Source: Aculops lycopersici
Lineage: Eukaryota; Arthropoda; Arachnida; Trombidiformes; Eriophyidae
Direction of reading: 5' to 3'
Assembly (NCBI GenBank): GCA_015350385.1
Contig: WNKI01000001.1
Span: 2,892,739-2,956,738 of the forward strand
DNA: 64,000 nucleotides
The number at the start of each line of letters is the position of its first letter. Position 1 is the stretch's first letter. Positions 1-10,173 of the stretch are shown in pieces. The notes under the pieces were generated by a model. The model was not told the origin of the DNA. It saw only the letters and a program-made list of their open reading frames with translations, and did not search any database. A program made the position numbers and the translations under genes.

Positions 1-79
1 CATATCTATATATATATCAGTATAATTATATATTTGTAACTCTATGTTGTGCTATATTATATAATTCAACTCTATCATA

Positions 80-2317
80 ATGAATAATTACATGAGAGAA
101 TATGACCTCATACGTCATCTTCTCGTTGCCTTACAGGGGATTGATGGAAAGATCATCTCACGAAATGCTGATGGGTTGTTCTTAATTAATCGTGATTATA
201 TTGGAATGATAGATCCGCCTCAGAAGATGCTTGTTGAGAAACTATGCAATCTTGGCTGGCTTGTAAATCAAATCAAGAATTATATAAACACCATAAACAA
301 AGATCCCAACCAGGGGAAGGTCAGCAAATGTTTAGCAGTGGCACTTAGTAATGAGTTACATGATTATTATCACATGGTCACACAAATAGAGCAAAATCTT
401 CAAAAGAGTGCAAGCCAAGATATTGGGAGAACGAGAGCATCGACACCAACTAGTGATATCTATGGTGTTGCCGGCGTCGAAAATCGGCCACCAGTTAGGC
501 CCTCAGCAACCTATGAATCACTTCACACGGCCATACCTGCAAACGGTTACAATAATGGACACCACCACCATCATCACCAACAAGCAAACTCAGACGATGG
601 TTTCGGTTCCAGTCCAACGATACCCACAGTGACGCTGCACCTAATTCACTATTGGACACTGGACCACTATTTCAAACTCAAGATTTTGGTCCATCTAATA
701 CATTGTTGCAAAGCGGAGCGTGGGGGTCATTTGGCAAAAATTGTATATAGAATGATGCAAAATGGTGACCCACAAATTAAAGAAATCATCAAAAGAGTAC
801 TCAGTCATGTTGTGTTGCCCCTGAGGCATATGCTAAGTCAGTGGATATTCCATGGTGAAATCCAAGACCCTTATGACGAATTCTTCATCTGCCTGGAAGA
901 TTCGATGCCAGAAAATCTAAACTCTTCCATAACGATGATGTCTCTTCAGAGCTCGACACCCAAACATAAAAACAGTAACAACCACCAAGCTAATAACAAC
1001 CACACCCAAATCCAAGCCTCAGACAACACTTTCAACTTAACCTCATTAGCATTAGATATCAATAACAAGCAAATACAAACACAACTGCAACCCCACCATC
1101 GGAGTCTCCTTCTCCCTATGTCCTCATCCTTGAGTTCCTTATCCTCTGCATCAGTAGAAGAGAAACACTATATCATCAATGACAACATGATGCCAGGATT
1201 CATCTCAAGACAACAGGCAAACAAGATACTAGCCACAGGCAAAGCTGTCCACTTGTTGAAAAAAGTATGCTCTGGCTCCGTCGCGAATTCAGTGCCGGGC
1301 TATGATGATCTCAAGAAATCCTTTGAATCTACAAATATCGAGGCTTTATTCCGTTCTAGAGGATTATCGAACTATGGCGAAGAGAATGAATTTGAACACC
1401 TACTCAATACAGCTCACAAGGAGGTGAGTCAAAAAGCTTTAGAACTATTATTTGGAAACTTCAAGTTACGAAGTCATTTCCGTGGATTGAGGCAATACCT
1501 GCTTTTGGGTCAGGGTGATTTCATTCGTCATCTTATGGACTTGCTAAAGCACGAGTTAGACAAGCCGGCCTCCGAGTGTAGGTTTCACAATATTTTATCT
1601 GTGCTAGAAAGTGCCATGCATTCTACCAATGCACAATTCGAAGATCCTGATGTCAAGAATCGACTCGACTGTAAGCTACTAGATGTTCCATCGCCCAATG
1701 CAACAGGTTGGGATATATTTACGCTGATTTATAAAGTTGATGGTCCAATAAGCACAGTGTTTACAGAAGAGAAAATTCGCGATTATATAGATATATTTAG
1801 ACAATTATGGAGAACAAAACGTGTTGAGCATGTACTAACCTCGTTATGGTCGGAGCAGATGTTACGAACCAAGGATGCCAACTCCGAATCACCTGAATTA
1901 CGTCCTGTTTTACACGAAGCAAATGTACTATTACAAGGGATGATACATTTCATACAACACCATCAAAATTACATCATGTTCGAGGTGGTCGAATGCTCTT
2001 GGGTTGAGCTAAATGCTGCCACCGATCTTGCCAAAGATGTTGATGAGGTCATTGCGGCCCATGATAATTATCTGAGAAAAATCAAGAAAGGAACCTTGTG
2101 CCAAAACGATGCCCTGTTCGACTGTATATTTGAGTTTGAACAATTGATGAAGTTACTATGGAGGGATGTCGAGGGAGACCTGCGGTTGTTGCCAGAATCG
2201 GAAACAATCGCTTTCCTCAAGACAGTTCAATCTAAAATTCAAACTCTAGCCATAAAATTTCAGAAGAACCATCAATGGAAACGCGAGGGTAGTAGTCAAA
2301 CTTCTCGCCGAAAATAA
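80..2317 (+). CDS. TUBGCP3: Gamma-tubulin complex component 3 (GCP3 / Grip91), N-terminus possibly missing
   Basis: Structural subunit of the gamma-tubulin small complex, which nucleates microtubules at centrosomes and spindles. The 745-residue frame carries the GCP N-terminal (Spc97/98) signature near residues 5-25 (DLIRHLLVALQGIDGK). It also carries the C-terminal gamma-tubulin-binding half, with LLGQGDFIRHLMDLL near residue 475 and TGWDIFTLIYKVDGPIS near residue 541, both highly typical of GCP3 rather than GCP2. An Asn/Gln/His/Ser-rich insert interrupts it at about residues 290-353. Animal GCP3 proteins are usually about 900 residues with roughly 200 residues before the first motif here, so an upstream exon outside the window is possible. 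A stop codon lies in frame at 62-64 and the first ATG is at 80, but an acceptor AG at 95-98 cannot be excluded. There is no intron inside. The family call is secure; the start is not. Confidence 0.93.
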   Translation: MNNYMREYDLIRHLLVALQGIDGKIISRNADGLFLINRDYIGMIDPPQKMLVEKLCNLGWLVNQIKNYINTINKDPNQGKVSKCLAVALSNELHDYYHMVTQIEQNLQKSASQDIGRTRASTPTSDIYGVAGVENRPPVRPSATYESLHTAIPANGYNNGHHHHHHQQANSDDGFGSSPTIPTVTLHLIHYWTLDHYFKLKILVHLIHCCKAERGGHLAKIVYRMMQNGDPQIKEIIKRVLSHVVLPLRHMLSQWIFHGEIQDPYDEFFICLEDSMPENLNSSITMMSLQSSTPKHKNSNNHQANNNHTQIQASDNTFNLTSLALDINNKQIQTQLQPHHRSLLLPMSSSLSSLSSASVEEKHYIINDNMMPGFISRQQANKILATGKAVHLLKKVCSGSVANSVPGYDDLKKSFESTNIEALFRSRGLSNYGEENEFEHLLNTAHKEVSQKALELLFGNFKLRSHFRGLRQYLLLGQGDFIRHLMDLLKHELDKPASECRFHNILSVLESAMHSTNAQFEDPDVKNRLDCKLLDVPSPNATGWDIFTLIYKVDGPISTVFTEEKIRDYIDIFRQLWRTKRVEHVLTSLWSEQMLRTKDANSESPELRPVLHEANVLLQGMIHFIQHHQNYIMFEVVECSWVELNAATDLAKDVDEVIAAHDNYLRKIKKGTLCQNDALFDCIFEFEQLMKLLWRDVEGDLRLLPESETIAFLKTVQSKIQTLAIKFQKNHQWKREGSSQTSRRK

Positions 2318-2318
2318 A
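2313..2318 (+). terminator. AATAAA overlapping the GCP3 stop codon
   Basis: The hexamer AATAAA contains the TAA stop codon (2315-2317) of the GCP3 frame. If used, cleavage would leave a 3' UTR of only some 15-30 bases. Whether it is used cannot be told from sequence. Confidence 0.35.
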
Positions 2319-3088
2319 GTGACCAACCCAAACAAAACTTCCACTCAATACCTTCAAACATCATGATGAGATATATTGTAGATCCTATATCCATTATCTG
2401 TCCCCATATTATTCTGGTTGAACCTGTTAATCTCATCTTGAATGGTATCTGCCCGCCCAATCTAATCTCCATGCGCCGAGCTGCCACATTTCTGTTCTCT
2501 AATCTGTTTCCTCAGAAAGAGCATAAAACTAATCCCTCAAGGATCACATTAACCGAACAGCCAATTTGAGGCACTCGTTGGTGATTTTAATGGCTGCTTG
2601 ATCAAACAATTAGCCTTTCCTACATTCCTGTATGGAAATGAGGCGCTATTGATGGAGGTACAAGATTAAAAGTTGGACATGGTAGGCTCACTTGTTATTG
2701 CAGCGTGCGGCGTAAAATTGCTCTTTCTTTACATGCCACCACAAGCGAGCTCCATCCACTCTAACAGTGATTTGCGAACGGAGGCGATGGCGCGTTCAAG
2801 TTTCAACGCTCCTCGTGGTCGTGTTTGTTGTTTGTGTGTTTCCACACGCTCCGTCCAGTGCTTGGGTTGTTCTATTACACCCGGCCCAAAAATTGCTCTT
2901 GGCTTCGCCTCAAACCCCCCGAGGCCTCGTGGTAGCCCTGTTAAATCAATTTGTTTTGTTATACCTATACCAATCTAACTATATTATCCATATAAACATA
3001 TTTCTCAGTTTATACTTATGTCGCTTATTGTTATGTTTATATTTCTTGTTAAAAAGTAGGTTTAGTTTGTGTAAATAGTGTGAGAAGG
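2318..3088. other. Spacer between GCP3 and TAF1
   Basis: No convincing gene. It contains only short chance frames (up to about 100 codons in two overlapping frames at 2673-3078) with no recognisable domain. It should hold the GCP3 3' end and the TAF1 promoter or 5' UTR. AG dinucleotides after pyrimidine-rich stretches (for example near 3008 and 3058) could be acceptors of a TAF1 5' intron. Confidence 0.5.
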
Positions 3089-5551
3089 ATGTCTTCGTCC
3101 CCTAGTTCTTCGGACGATGAAGAGGGAGGAACCAGACTGGAGTCACTTGACATTTCCAATGACCAGCACTATAAACCTTCCAAAGAGTTATTACAGCAGC
3201 AACAGTTACTAAGGCGATTAAACAAATGCAACCTAGATATTCCAATATATGGTTCGCCAACCATACAACACTCACTGCCCGCTTATGATCTCTGGCGCCC
3301 CTTTTTTCCCACCTGGTTGGGCGAGGAGAAGTTACAGCATTTTCATCGACCTAAATTACGTCATTATAACACCGGGCCTCAAGCAAAGTTTAGATATGTT
3401 AGTGCAAGACTAAAGCCATACCCCGTTAAAAATTTGGCGCGATCTTTGCTGAGGTATCAGAAGAAAATGCGCAACAGAGTGATATCAGCCATAAATCAAG
3501 GATGCTCTAGGGATGAGATTATACATAAATGCCTGCTCATCCGAGAAGCTCATGATCTAACAGCCAAGCAAGGCGAGCTCATCCTGTTTGAATATTGTGA
3601 AGAATTTCCACCTGTCTTAAGTCAAATTGGAATGGCTTCGAATGTCAAAACTATAATACCGGTGAAGGATCTCGTGAGGCCCATGATTGTGACGGAACAT
3701 CCCAAAGTAACAAAGAGAACAGAACCGACTTCATCTGCATCGAATGGTAACTCTATGCAACAAAGCAATTCTAATATCCGTCACAATCAAGACACTCAAC
3801 TGGATAACAATCAAGACCTACCGCAGAAGCAAAGAATACATGACTTTGAAGTTCCTTTCCAAGATATCCCTGGTTATATTGAAAAAACTCCCTTCGTTGA
3901 GAAAGGAAAACAACTATATTTCAACAAGATGCGTCTTGGACAACCAGTGCAAGTGATAGAAAATAACTTATATCGAGCACCGATATATCGACATAAGATG
4001 TCAAGCTGTGATTTTTTAATTATTAGAACAAGACAAAGCTTGTATATTCGTTATATACCGACTATTTATACCGTTGGCCAAACAATGCCACTAGTTACCA
4101 TCCCACCGCCAAACTTTAGTTCTATATCGAGATTTCGCTGTGATCTCTCAAACTATTATATCAACAAAATGTTCCGAGAATCTGAAAAAGAAAGTCCATA
4201 CAAGATAATGAATTTTGACGAGCTTATGAGATTATTTCCCGATTACAATCGAAATAATCTAATGAAAAGAATAACCAGCCGTGGAGCTAAAAGAGGACCC
4301 CCAGGGAACCCCTCAACTTTTCTACAGGCCAACAGCAATTTTGGATATATGTCGCTCAAGCAACTAAGGGAATCCCTCACGCCTGAATCCTACTGCCTCA
4401 ATATGTCAATGTTAGCTGCTAGAGAGCGACTTAGGGAGTTGAACTATACTGAATCGATGATTATTCCGTCAAAAACAACTAGCAAAGCTGATATGGAGGT
4501 GGAAGTTCTCGCCGCCCCATGGAACACTAGTTCAGCTATTGCCGATGCTCAAAAAGGAAGGGTCTTTCTAGATTTTAAGGATCATCTTATCGATCCAACA
4601 GGTCTTGCCAAAGAGGGATTCTCTTGCGTGCCTTGGGTTAAGTCAGAAACAGAGGAAATGCAACGACAGCAACAGGTTAGCGGAGCAAGTAGTAACACAC
4701 CCGCTAGTCAGATGACGTCTACCCCGATAAAGCTACCTTTAAACAAAAATCCTCTTGCCTTCAAGATAAATCGTGAAAAAATGAATCGTTTGGCCATTTA
4801 CACAGCCGAGGCTCAGCGACTTGCTCATGATCAAGCTCAGGTTCTCGCGTCTACCGAAATCTTATCCAGCGAAGAAGACGATGATAATATAGAAGATGAC
4901 AGTGATGAGCTCAATGCATCGTTCGACCAACAACTTGAGGACCTTGATAGGATGGTCGTTGGTGGTCAGACTACAGAGGAGATAAATTTTCAACGCGAAG
5001 AAGAAGAACGCAGGCAACTAATCAAAGATCTCAACATTCACACACCGGAAGAACTAGATGCACAAACCTGCGCACAATCGCCCACCAAGACTGACAAGGA
5101 TAGTAGATATAATCTGAAAAGATTTGAGAATAAGATACTCAAGATCACACGTACATATGATTCACCCGAAGGGCTTATAGAGCGAGATGAGATTGTAAGA
5201 GAGCCTAAAATAATTGCATTATACTTAAAGCAAAAAACAGGTCATGACCCTGCCAGTGCACCTAGCTCCCAAAATCGAAACAAACCCAACGGACAAGCCT
5301 CAAAACTCGCGGAATCATTTCAGTGTGACAATGGACCACCTGCGAGTTCTAGGCGCTACTCACTCCCAAACTATGGTAATAGATCAAACGGTTCTTTCTC
5401 TAAGGACTTTGCAAATAAGACAACCCTGGGGCCGAGTCAACTTTGTCGCACTGATGGAATCAAAATTACAATTTCAAAAAAGGTGCTCGACCCGAGGATT
5501 TTAAGACACCATCGACGAGAATCACGGCAGCAAGATATGGACTCGAGCTAG
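3089..5551 (+). CDS. TAF1: TAF1 (TFIID subunit 1) core, lacking the N-terminal TAND and the C-terminal bromodomains
   Basis: TAF1 is the largest TFIID subunit. It binds TBP and TAF7 and contacts promoter DNA and acetylated histones. This 820-residue frame, counted from the ATG at 3089, matches the TAF1 central region (DUF3591) in order: PFFPTWLGEEKLQHFHRP near residue 71, LTAKQGELILFEY near 155, ENNLYRAPIYRHKM and DFLIIRTRQ near 290-308, APWNTSSA near 476, DPTG...EGFSC near 502, an acidic patch near 592-611, and the ITRTYDSPEGLIERDEIVREP region near 690. The protein then ends about 115 residues later with no zinc knuckle and no tandem bromodomains. No TBP-binding TAND is visible upstream. Animal TAF1 is usually 1,700-2,100 residues. 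The frame is intact, single-exon and uses its own stop. It could be a genuinely short TAF1, a duplicate beside a full gene elsewhere, or missing exons I did not recognise. The next gene converges 192 bases downstream. Confidence 0.9.
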   Translation: MSSSPSSSDDEEGGTRLESLDISNDQHYKPSKELLQQQQLLRRLNKCNLDIPIYGSPTIQHSLPAYDLWRPFFPTWLGEEKLQHFHRPKLRHYNTGPQAKFRYVSARLKPYPVKNLARSLLRYQKKMRNRVISAINQGCSRDEIIHKCLLIREAHDLTAKQGELILFEYCEEFPPVLSQIGMASNVKTIIPVKDLVRPMIVTEHPKVTKRTEPTSSASNGNSMQQSNSNIRHNQDTQLDNNQDLPQKQRIHDFEVPFQDIPGYIEKTPFVEKGKQLYFNKMRLGQPVQVIENNLYRAPIYRHKMSSCDFLIIRTRQSLYIRYIPTIYTVGQTMPLVTIPPPNFSSISRFRCDLSNYYINKMFRESEKESPYKIMNFDELMRLFPDYNRNNLMKRITSRGAKRGPPGNPSTFLQANSNFGYMSLKQLRESLTPESYCLNMSMLAARERLRELNYTESMIIPSKTTSKADMEVEVLAAPWNTSSAIADAQKGRVFLDFKDHLIDPTGLAKEGFSCVPWVKSETEEMQRQQQVSGASSNTPASQMTSTPIKLPLNKNPLAFKINREKMNRLAIYTAEAQRLAHDQAQVLASTEILSSEEDDDNIEDDSDELNASFDQQLEDLDRMVVGGQTTEEINFQREEEERRQLIKDLNIHTPEELDAQTCAQSPTKTDKDSRYNLKRFENKILKITRTYDSPEGLIERDEIVREPKIIALYLKQKTGHDPASAPSSQNRNKPNGQASKLAESFQCDNGPPASSRRYSLPNYGNRSNGSFSKDFANKTTLGPSQLCRTDGIKITISKKVLDPRILRHHRRESRQQDMDSS

Positions 5552-5743
5552 AAATACTTTGCCAGTTGTAAATGAATCGATTTACTTGAAAGGCATAGAT
5601 TGATTTCTTTGGATGAAGCTTCATTAAATGAATCCCAAAATACAAATCTTTTGCCGTCCCTCATGCTCGCTGTTATGTCTAGATTGTTTTCTTTAACTTT
5701 ATCACAATGATTTTGCTACAATCCACATTTTAAAAAAATCAGC
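5552..5743. other. Short convergent spacer TAF1 / SLC46-like
   Basis: 192 bases between two facing stop codons. It includes ATTAAA at 5623-5628, a variant poly(A) signal that could serve TAF1, and an A/T-rich stretch just before the transporter stop. The two 3' UTRs must be very short or overlap. Confidence 0.4.
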
Positions 5744-8086
5744 CTAGATAATCATCACCCTTCGTCTCAGAGTTGTATCAACAATGAGCATGATGATTAC
5801 AGCTGCAAATTGGAAGCCAGCAACTACAATGAAGCTTAGCTGGAAGAAATTTTGCATATCAAGTGTGTTGTATGCTAAATAGAAGGCAACATTGCCGATT
5901 AAGAAGCAGATGCTTTGTATGGCAGCAAGGCAGGAGTAAACCTTTCCTAGTTCGTCCCTAGCGACTAATTTCGACAACAGACTTCTAATGGGTGGCAGTG
6001 AGAATTCAGATGGAGTAAGTGCAACGAGGGACCAGAATACGATTGCTGAAGAATTGGCTAGGGCAATCATTAATAGGCCAGCACCTTTGCTTAAGAAACC
6101 CAAAGCGGCAACAAGTGCATCCGGTACATTCCAACCTTTGATGAATCTCATGCAAATTGTTAAGCCAATTAGAGCGACTCCTCTCGACATCGATCCATAC
6201 GAGTTCCAGGCGCTATACTGACTTGTGGTCCAGTTGAATGGATCCATCTTGAGGTAAACATAGAGTAATGACATGAGTGTTGCCAAGCTCATGGCCGAGA
6301 AGAAGCCACAGAGTAGGAGTAGTAGGATGATACTCCTTGAGTCGCGTTCCTTTGTTGCCGTGTCGAAGGTCTGACTGTAATACTTGAGCGTAAATAGGAT
6401 TGACCAAGTATTGGACCATCTCTTGTCTGACTTTGCAATTGGTCCATCCAAATCGTCTGGTGTCGAGGCAGTCAGCTCGCGCAACCGCTCACTAGAGACC
6501 ATACCTGTCTCGCCATTATTAGCATGATTTGATCTACTATCCACAGTGGCTAGAGTTGATGAGCTTGCATTGGCAAATGTAGCCTCTTGTTGCTCTCGCT
6601 CAAAGTTGTTTAGGAATCTATGGAACTTGTGATGTCTCAACTTGCAAATGGAGTAGAGGAAGCTCAACAGGTTGAGTAGCACACAAGCAGAAAAAGCGAC
6701 AAAGTGGCGATTTAGCCAGGGTTTCTCTATCGACGAGAGGCCAAGTTTCATAATATACTTTGAGGCGAGAAAACCGACACTATGTGCCACAAATATAACC
6801 GACTCCAATACCATGACTCTTTTGGATCTTGCTTCGCTAGTTGTATTGTCACTAAGGAAGCCAAATGCATTTACAATGAGTACAGCTTGACCTCCAGCTA
6901 CTCCTATCATGGCGCCGCCAATGTAAAGCCATTCGACTCGAAAGAGTTGGTGCGAGTTCAGACTAATGAGCATTCCAAAGGCCAATGAGATCACATTGCT
7001 TAGAGCTGCCGCCAAGATGCTTGTGTTCATCGGAATCAAGCGGCCAACTTGATCCGATATCCCACCCCAATATGGACAACTGATGGCGCACAATAGGCAG
7101 ACTAGAATTTGATACTTGAGCCAGAAGAGCGACACCTCGTCGGCTATCTCTTGTCTCACTGAACTCGGCGCCGCCGACTTGTTCATTCTATCGCACAAGA
7201 GATGGGCATTAGGCGAGTTGCCGAGTAGATACGACGTATCAAGTGGTTGAATATGAATTTGGTTCATATTTTCACCAGAACCTATCCGACCATTTGAATT
7301 TGGTGGCGCTAGAGTCGAGCTAAGTGATCCATTCAGGTAAGCCATTTGTGAGTCTACCTTGAAATTAATTACACCTGCTTGACTAATATTTGATCTGACC
7401 GGATTCGATTCATCATTTGTTGATGATGATAAGGTAGACAACATTACTGGTGCTTGCGTTGAGTTTAGTAGTTGGTGCGGTAACAATCTATTTGAGGCTA
7501 GATTCACCGGATGATTAGAAACAACCTGTAGGCAAATTTTTGTATAGATCAAATCTTGTATCGATGGAAATTCAATGTATAGGGCGAGAATGGCGAGAAA
7601 AGCTACAGGTTCAACTGTGATATGACTAAAGAATCGCTTCTTCACTGACATGGACTCGATAAACTGAATCTGTTGCGCAATGTCACTCGGTCTCGACTTC
7701 CGGCGCGCCCCCTCGCCAAGACTACTACCGCTGTTCGTCACTGGATCACTGAGCTCACTGGTCGGGTTATGGTCGCGATGAAGATGATGGTTGTGTTGGT
7801 GATTTTGATGATTGTGATTCATTGACATGGTAGCGGTTGCAGCTGAGTTTGTAGGATTTCTTGTTCGTGATGAGGTCAAGGTTGATTTTGGAATTGTTTG
7901 ACTTTGGTGGTTTTGTTCGAATTCACTGTCTTCGTCAGTTTCGGCATCGAAATTTCGTATTACCATCTGACTCGATGTCTTGACTTGGTCACTTTGCCCC
8001 ATGATAGTTCCTCTCGCCGGAGAGGACGAGGCCGGACCACCTGCTGCCTCGTAAGGTGGCGGTGGCGTCCTTGGATTTGAGGGCAT
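5744..8086 (-). CDS. SLC46-family major facilitator transporter
   Basis: Multi-pass transporter of the SLC46 group, whose vertebrate members include the proton-coupled folate transporter and lysosomal solute carriers. The 780-residue frame starts at the ATG at 8086, with an in-frame stop just upstream. About 155 residues of polar cytoplasmic N-terminus precede TM1, with the family motif ITVEPVAFLAILALYIEFP and then DLIYTKICLQ. A long luminal loop of about 130 residues follows, ending in a Cys-containing stretch. The MFS loop 2-3 motif is GGISDQVGRLIP. About ten further hydrophobic helices follow, with a Ser-rich central loop. The N-terminus and first loop are longer than in typical SLC46 proteins of 450-500 residues. 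No introns. The substrate cannot be predicted: folate, nucleotides or muropeptides are all possible by family. Family call firm, subfamily open. Confidence 0.85.
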   Translation of the reverse strand: MPSNPRTPPPPYEAAGGPASSSPARGTIMGQSDQVKTSSQMVIRNFDAETDEDSEFEQNHQSQTIPKSTLTSSRTRNPTNSAATATMSMNHNHQNHQHNHHLHRDHNPTSELSDPVTNSGSSLGEGARRKSRPSDIAQQIQFIESMSVKKRFFSHITVEPVAFLAILALYIEFPSIQDLIYTKICLQVVSNHPVNLASNRLLPHQLLNSTQAPVMLSTLSSSTNDESNPVRSNISQAGVINFKVDSQMAYLNGSLSSTLAPPNSNGRIGSGENMNQIHIQPLDTSYLLGNSPNAHLLCDRMNKSAAPSSVRQEIADEVSLFWLKYQILVCLLCAISCPYWGGISDQVGRLIPMNTSILAAALSNVISLAFGMLISLNSHQLFRVEWLYIGGAMIGVAGGQAVLIVNAFGFLSDNTTSEARSKRVMVLESVIFVAHSVGFLASKYIMKLGLSSIEKPWLNRHFVAFSACVLLNLLSFLYSICKLRHHKFHRFLNNFEREQQEATFANASSSTLATVDSRSNHANNGETGMVSSERLRELTASTPDDLDGPIAKSDKRWSNTWSILFTLKYYSQTFDTATKERDSRSIILLLLLCGFFSAMSLATLMSLLYVYLKMDPFNWTTSQYSAWNSYGSMSRGVALIGLTICMRFIKGWNVPDALVAALGFLSKGAGLLMIALANSSAIVFWSLVALTPSEFSLPPIRSLLSKLVARDELGKVYSCLAAIQSICFLIGNVAFYLAYNTLDMQNFFQLSFIVVAGFQFAAVIIMLIVDTTLRRRVMII

Positions 8087-10173
8087 TTCAATCAACTACT
8101 CGAATACTCGCCCCTTTGTTCAATACTTCCTATCTTTCTAGTGATCAAACTTCGTCTTCAATATCATCTCATCACTAGGAGTTTCGCTTCTTTGAAAATT
8201 AAATCTAGCTCGAATGATTTCGGTTATTCACACAATCCCAAGCCTACAGTTGTGAAAAGCGGCCGAGACTCGTGATCTTAATTAGAATTATTTTTGTTAT
8301 TATCGGAGCCTCACTCACACATGTGGCCATCAAAATTAACTAGATAAAAACAGCTGACTGCTCACTAGCAGCTAGCTCATTCACCGCATTAGTCGCTGGC
8401 AAGCTAGATGGCTTGGCAAATATCGGAACTGCACCACACATTCGCACTTTCCCTATTGTAGACCTGGCAATAACGCAATCGCGAGTGAGCAGCACAACCC
8501 TCAAACTGCAGAACACTTCTCTCGTTTCCACTGGTTATTGGCGGCAGTAGCGCCAGTGATCCAACATCCTCATCGGTGGAGGCTTCGGCTAGACTTAGCA
8601 TCTTGGCTTTAGTTAGACTCGCGCTAGTAACTTAGTTCGTCAATCCATTGCAACTGTACAAGTCATTATGTGCACGATGGCAACACAAGCAGATTATATT
8701 GCGAAAGTCATGACATTACTCTCACTTTCGCTAGCTTGCTGAAACCTCTCCTCAGCCTGTAAACTCTCGTCTGCTTGATGTTAGGTGACCATAAAGCGAG
8801 CCATTCAGTCGGGGAACATGTAGATATGGCAAAGATCGCGGCTAGTCCTACGCAAAGTCGGTTGTTTGCCTTTGCCTTTCCTGCTGCTGTTCTTGTTGTT
8901 GCTACCACCACTGCCGCTACCACTGTTACTACTCGTATCCGCCGGCCAGCAATGCTGCCGCGAGTAGATTAGTTGAGTCAATAATAATGAGTCGCAATGA
9001 CAACAGCAACATTTATGTAACAATACCGACCCTGTGCTCTCGCAGCGAGTCAAACAGGGAAACGTCAATTTGGTCCATCATCCTGCCTGCTGGCCACCAG
9101 TTCCTCCACATCTCCATCTAGTCGCCGATTGATGTGATTCGAACTGGCTCGAGGAATCAGTAGTCAGTATTAGGAGAGCAAGCACAGTCGCTGAGGCTCA
9201 TAAACTCACTACAGAGTCCATTGTGCTCTCCGCCCACTCACTACTTATTGCCTAAGTTGCTGTCCATCCATCAGCTTTGAGTGAAATCAATTTTGATCGC
9301 GACTTGCCCTCGAGTAGCTGGCCTATCCTATGAAGGAATGAGGGATTAGCCTCTCAAGTTTGGCGTGCAATTCGAATCAGATACTTTATCCTGTTCGCAT
9401 TGCTCAACTCCATAAACCGGAACACAAAGCAACTTCGTCGTCTGGGTAACAGGTGTTTGTTTGCCAATGCGGCAGCCGCCGATGTAGATCTACGCATAAG
9501 CTACAAGTTGCGACTCGCTGCCAACCATTAGTAATTCATAAAAACATTAAGAAACACATAAATTGGTTGCATTTTGTGTAAATTTATTTAGTGTTAGTGG
9601 TGAGTTAAACAATGAGAGTAAGAGGATGTGGCAGGTGATTAGAGTCTCTAGTGGAAGTAGAGCAACATTATAATTTACTATTCTCGACACTTTTGCAACA
9701 GATTGTAGTGGCGAGCCTTCTGAGCGTAAATTTTTTTGTAGCGCCCTGTACTCGCACTCTCAAGCGCGCTGGTCACTCTTGCCGCCTTTTTGCTGCAGGC
9801 TGCAGCAGAGCGTGCCGGTTGCGTTGCTCGTGCAGCGGCGGCACTATTGCCTTGTTGTGTTGGTTCACAAGCAACAGGAGAAGCGACGACAGTAACCGGC
9901 GGCGCCGACGTTGTGTTCATCTATGGGAAAGTTGGGCGTCTTTGCTGCTGCTGCCTGTTGGATTGCCCATTGGAATATCATATTGTCAGTGGTGCAGCCT
10001 GAAAATAAACTCAAAATAATCTTGGGCCCGCATTACAATAACAAAGCAGTATTATATTTAGTAAGGCTTATATTATTTTATCGATGAAACTACTATTAAC
10101 AACAACAACATCCAGGTAGTGGCTAGATCTTAAATTTTACCCAGTGTAACAAAACTAAATTAATACCAGCAGA
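8087..10173. other. Divergent spacer between the SLC46-like gene and INCENP
   Basis: About 2.1 kb between two outward-facing genes, so it should hold both promoters. Only chance frames of 60-120 codons were seen, overlapping in several frames with no domain. No repeat element or RNA gene was recognised. An in-frame stop at 10156 precedes the INCENP start codon. Confidence 0.5.

Noticed and set aside
9651..10019. 122-codon plus-strand frame upstream of INCENP
   Set aside because: Cys/Leu/Arg-rich chance frame overlapping two others; no domain and followed by a non-conserved spacer.
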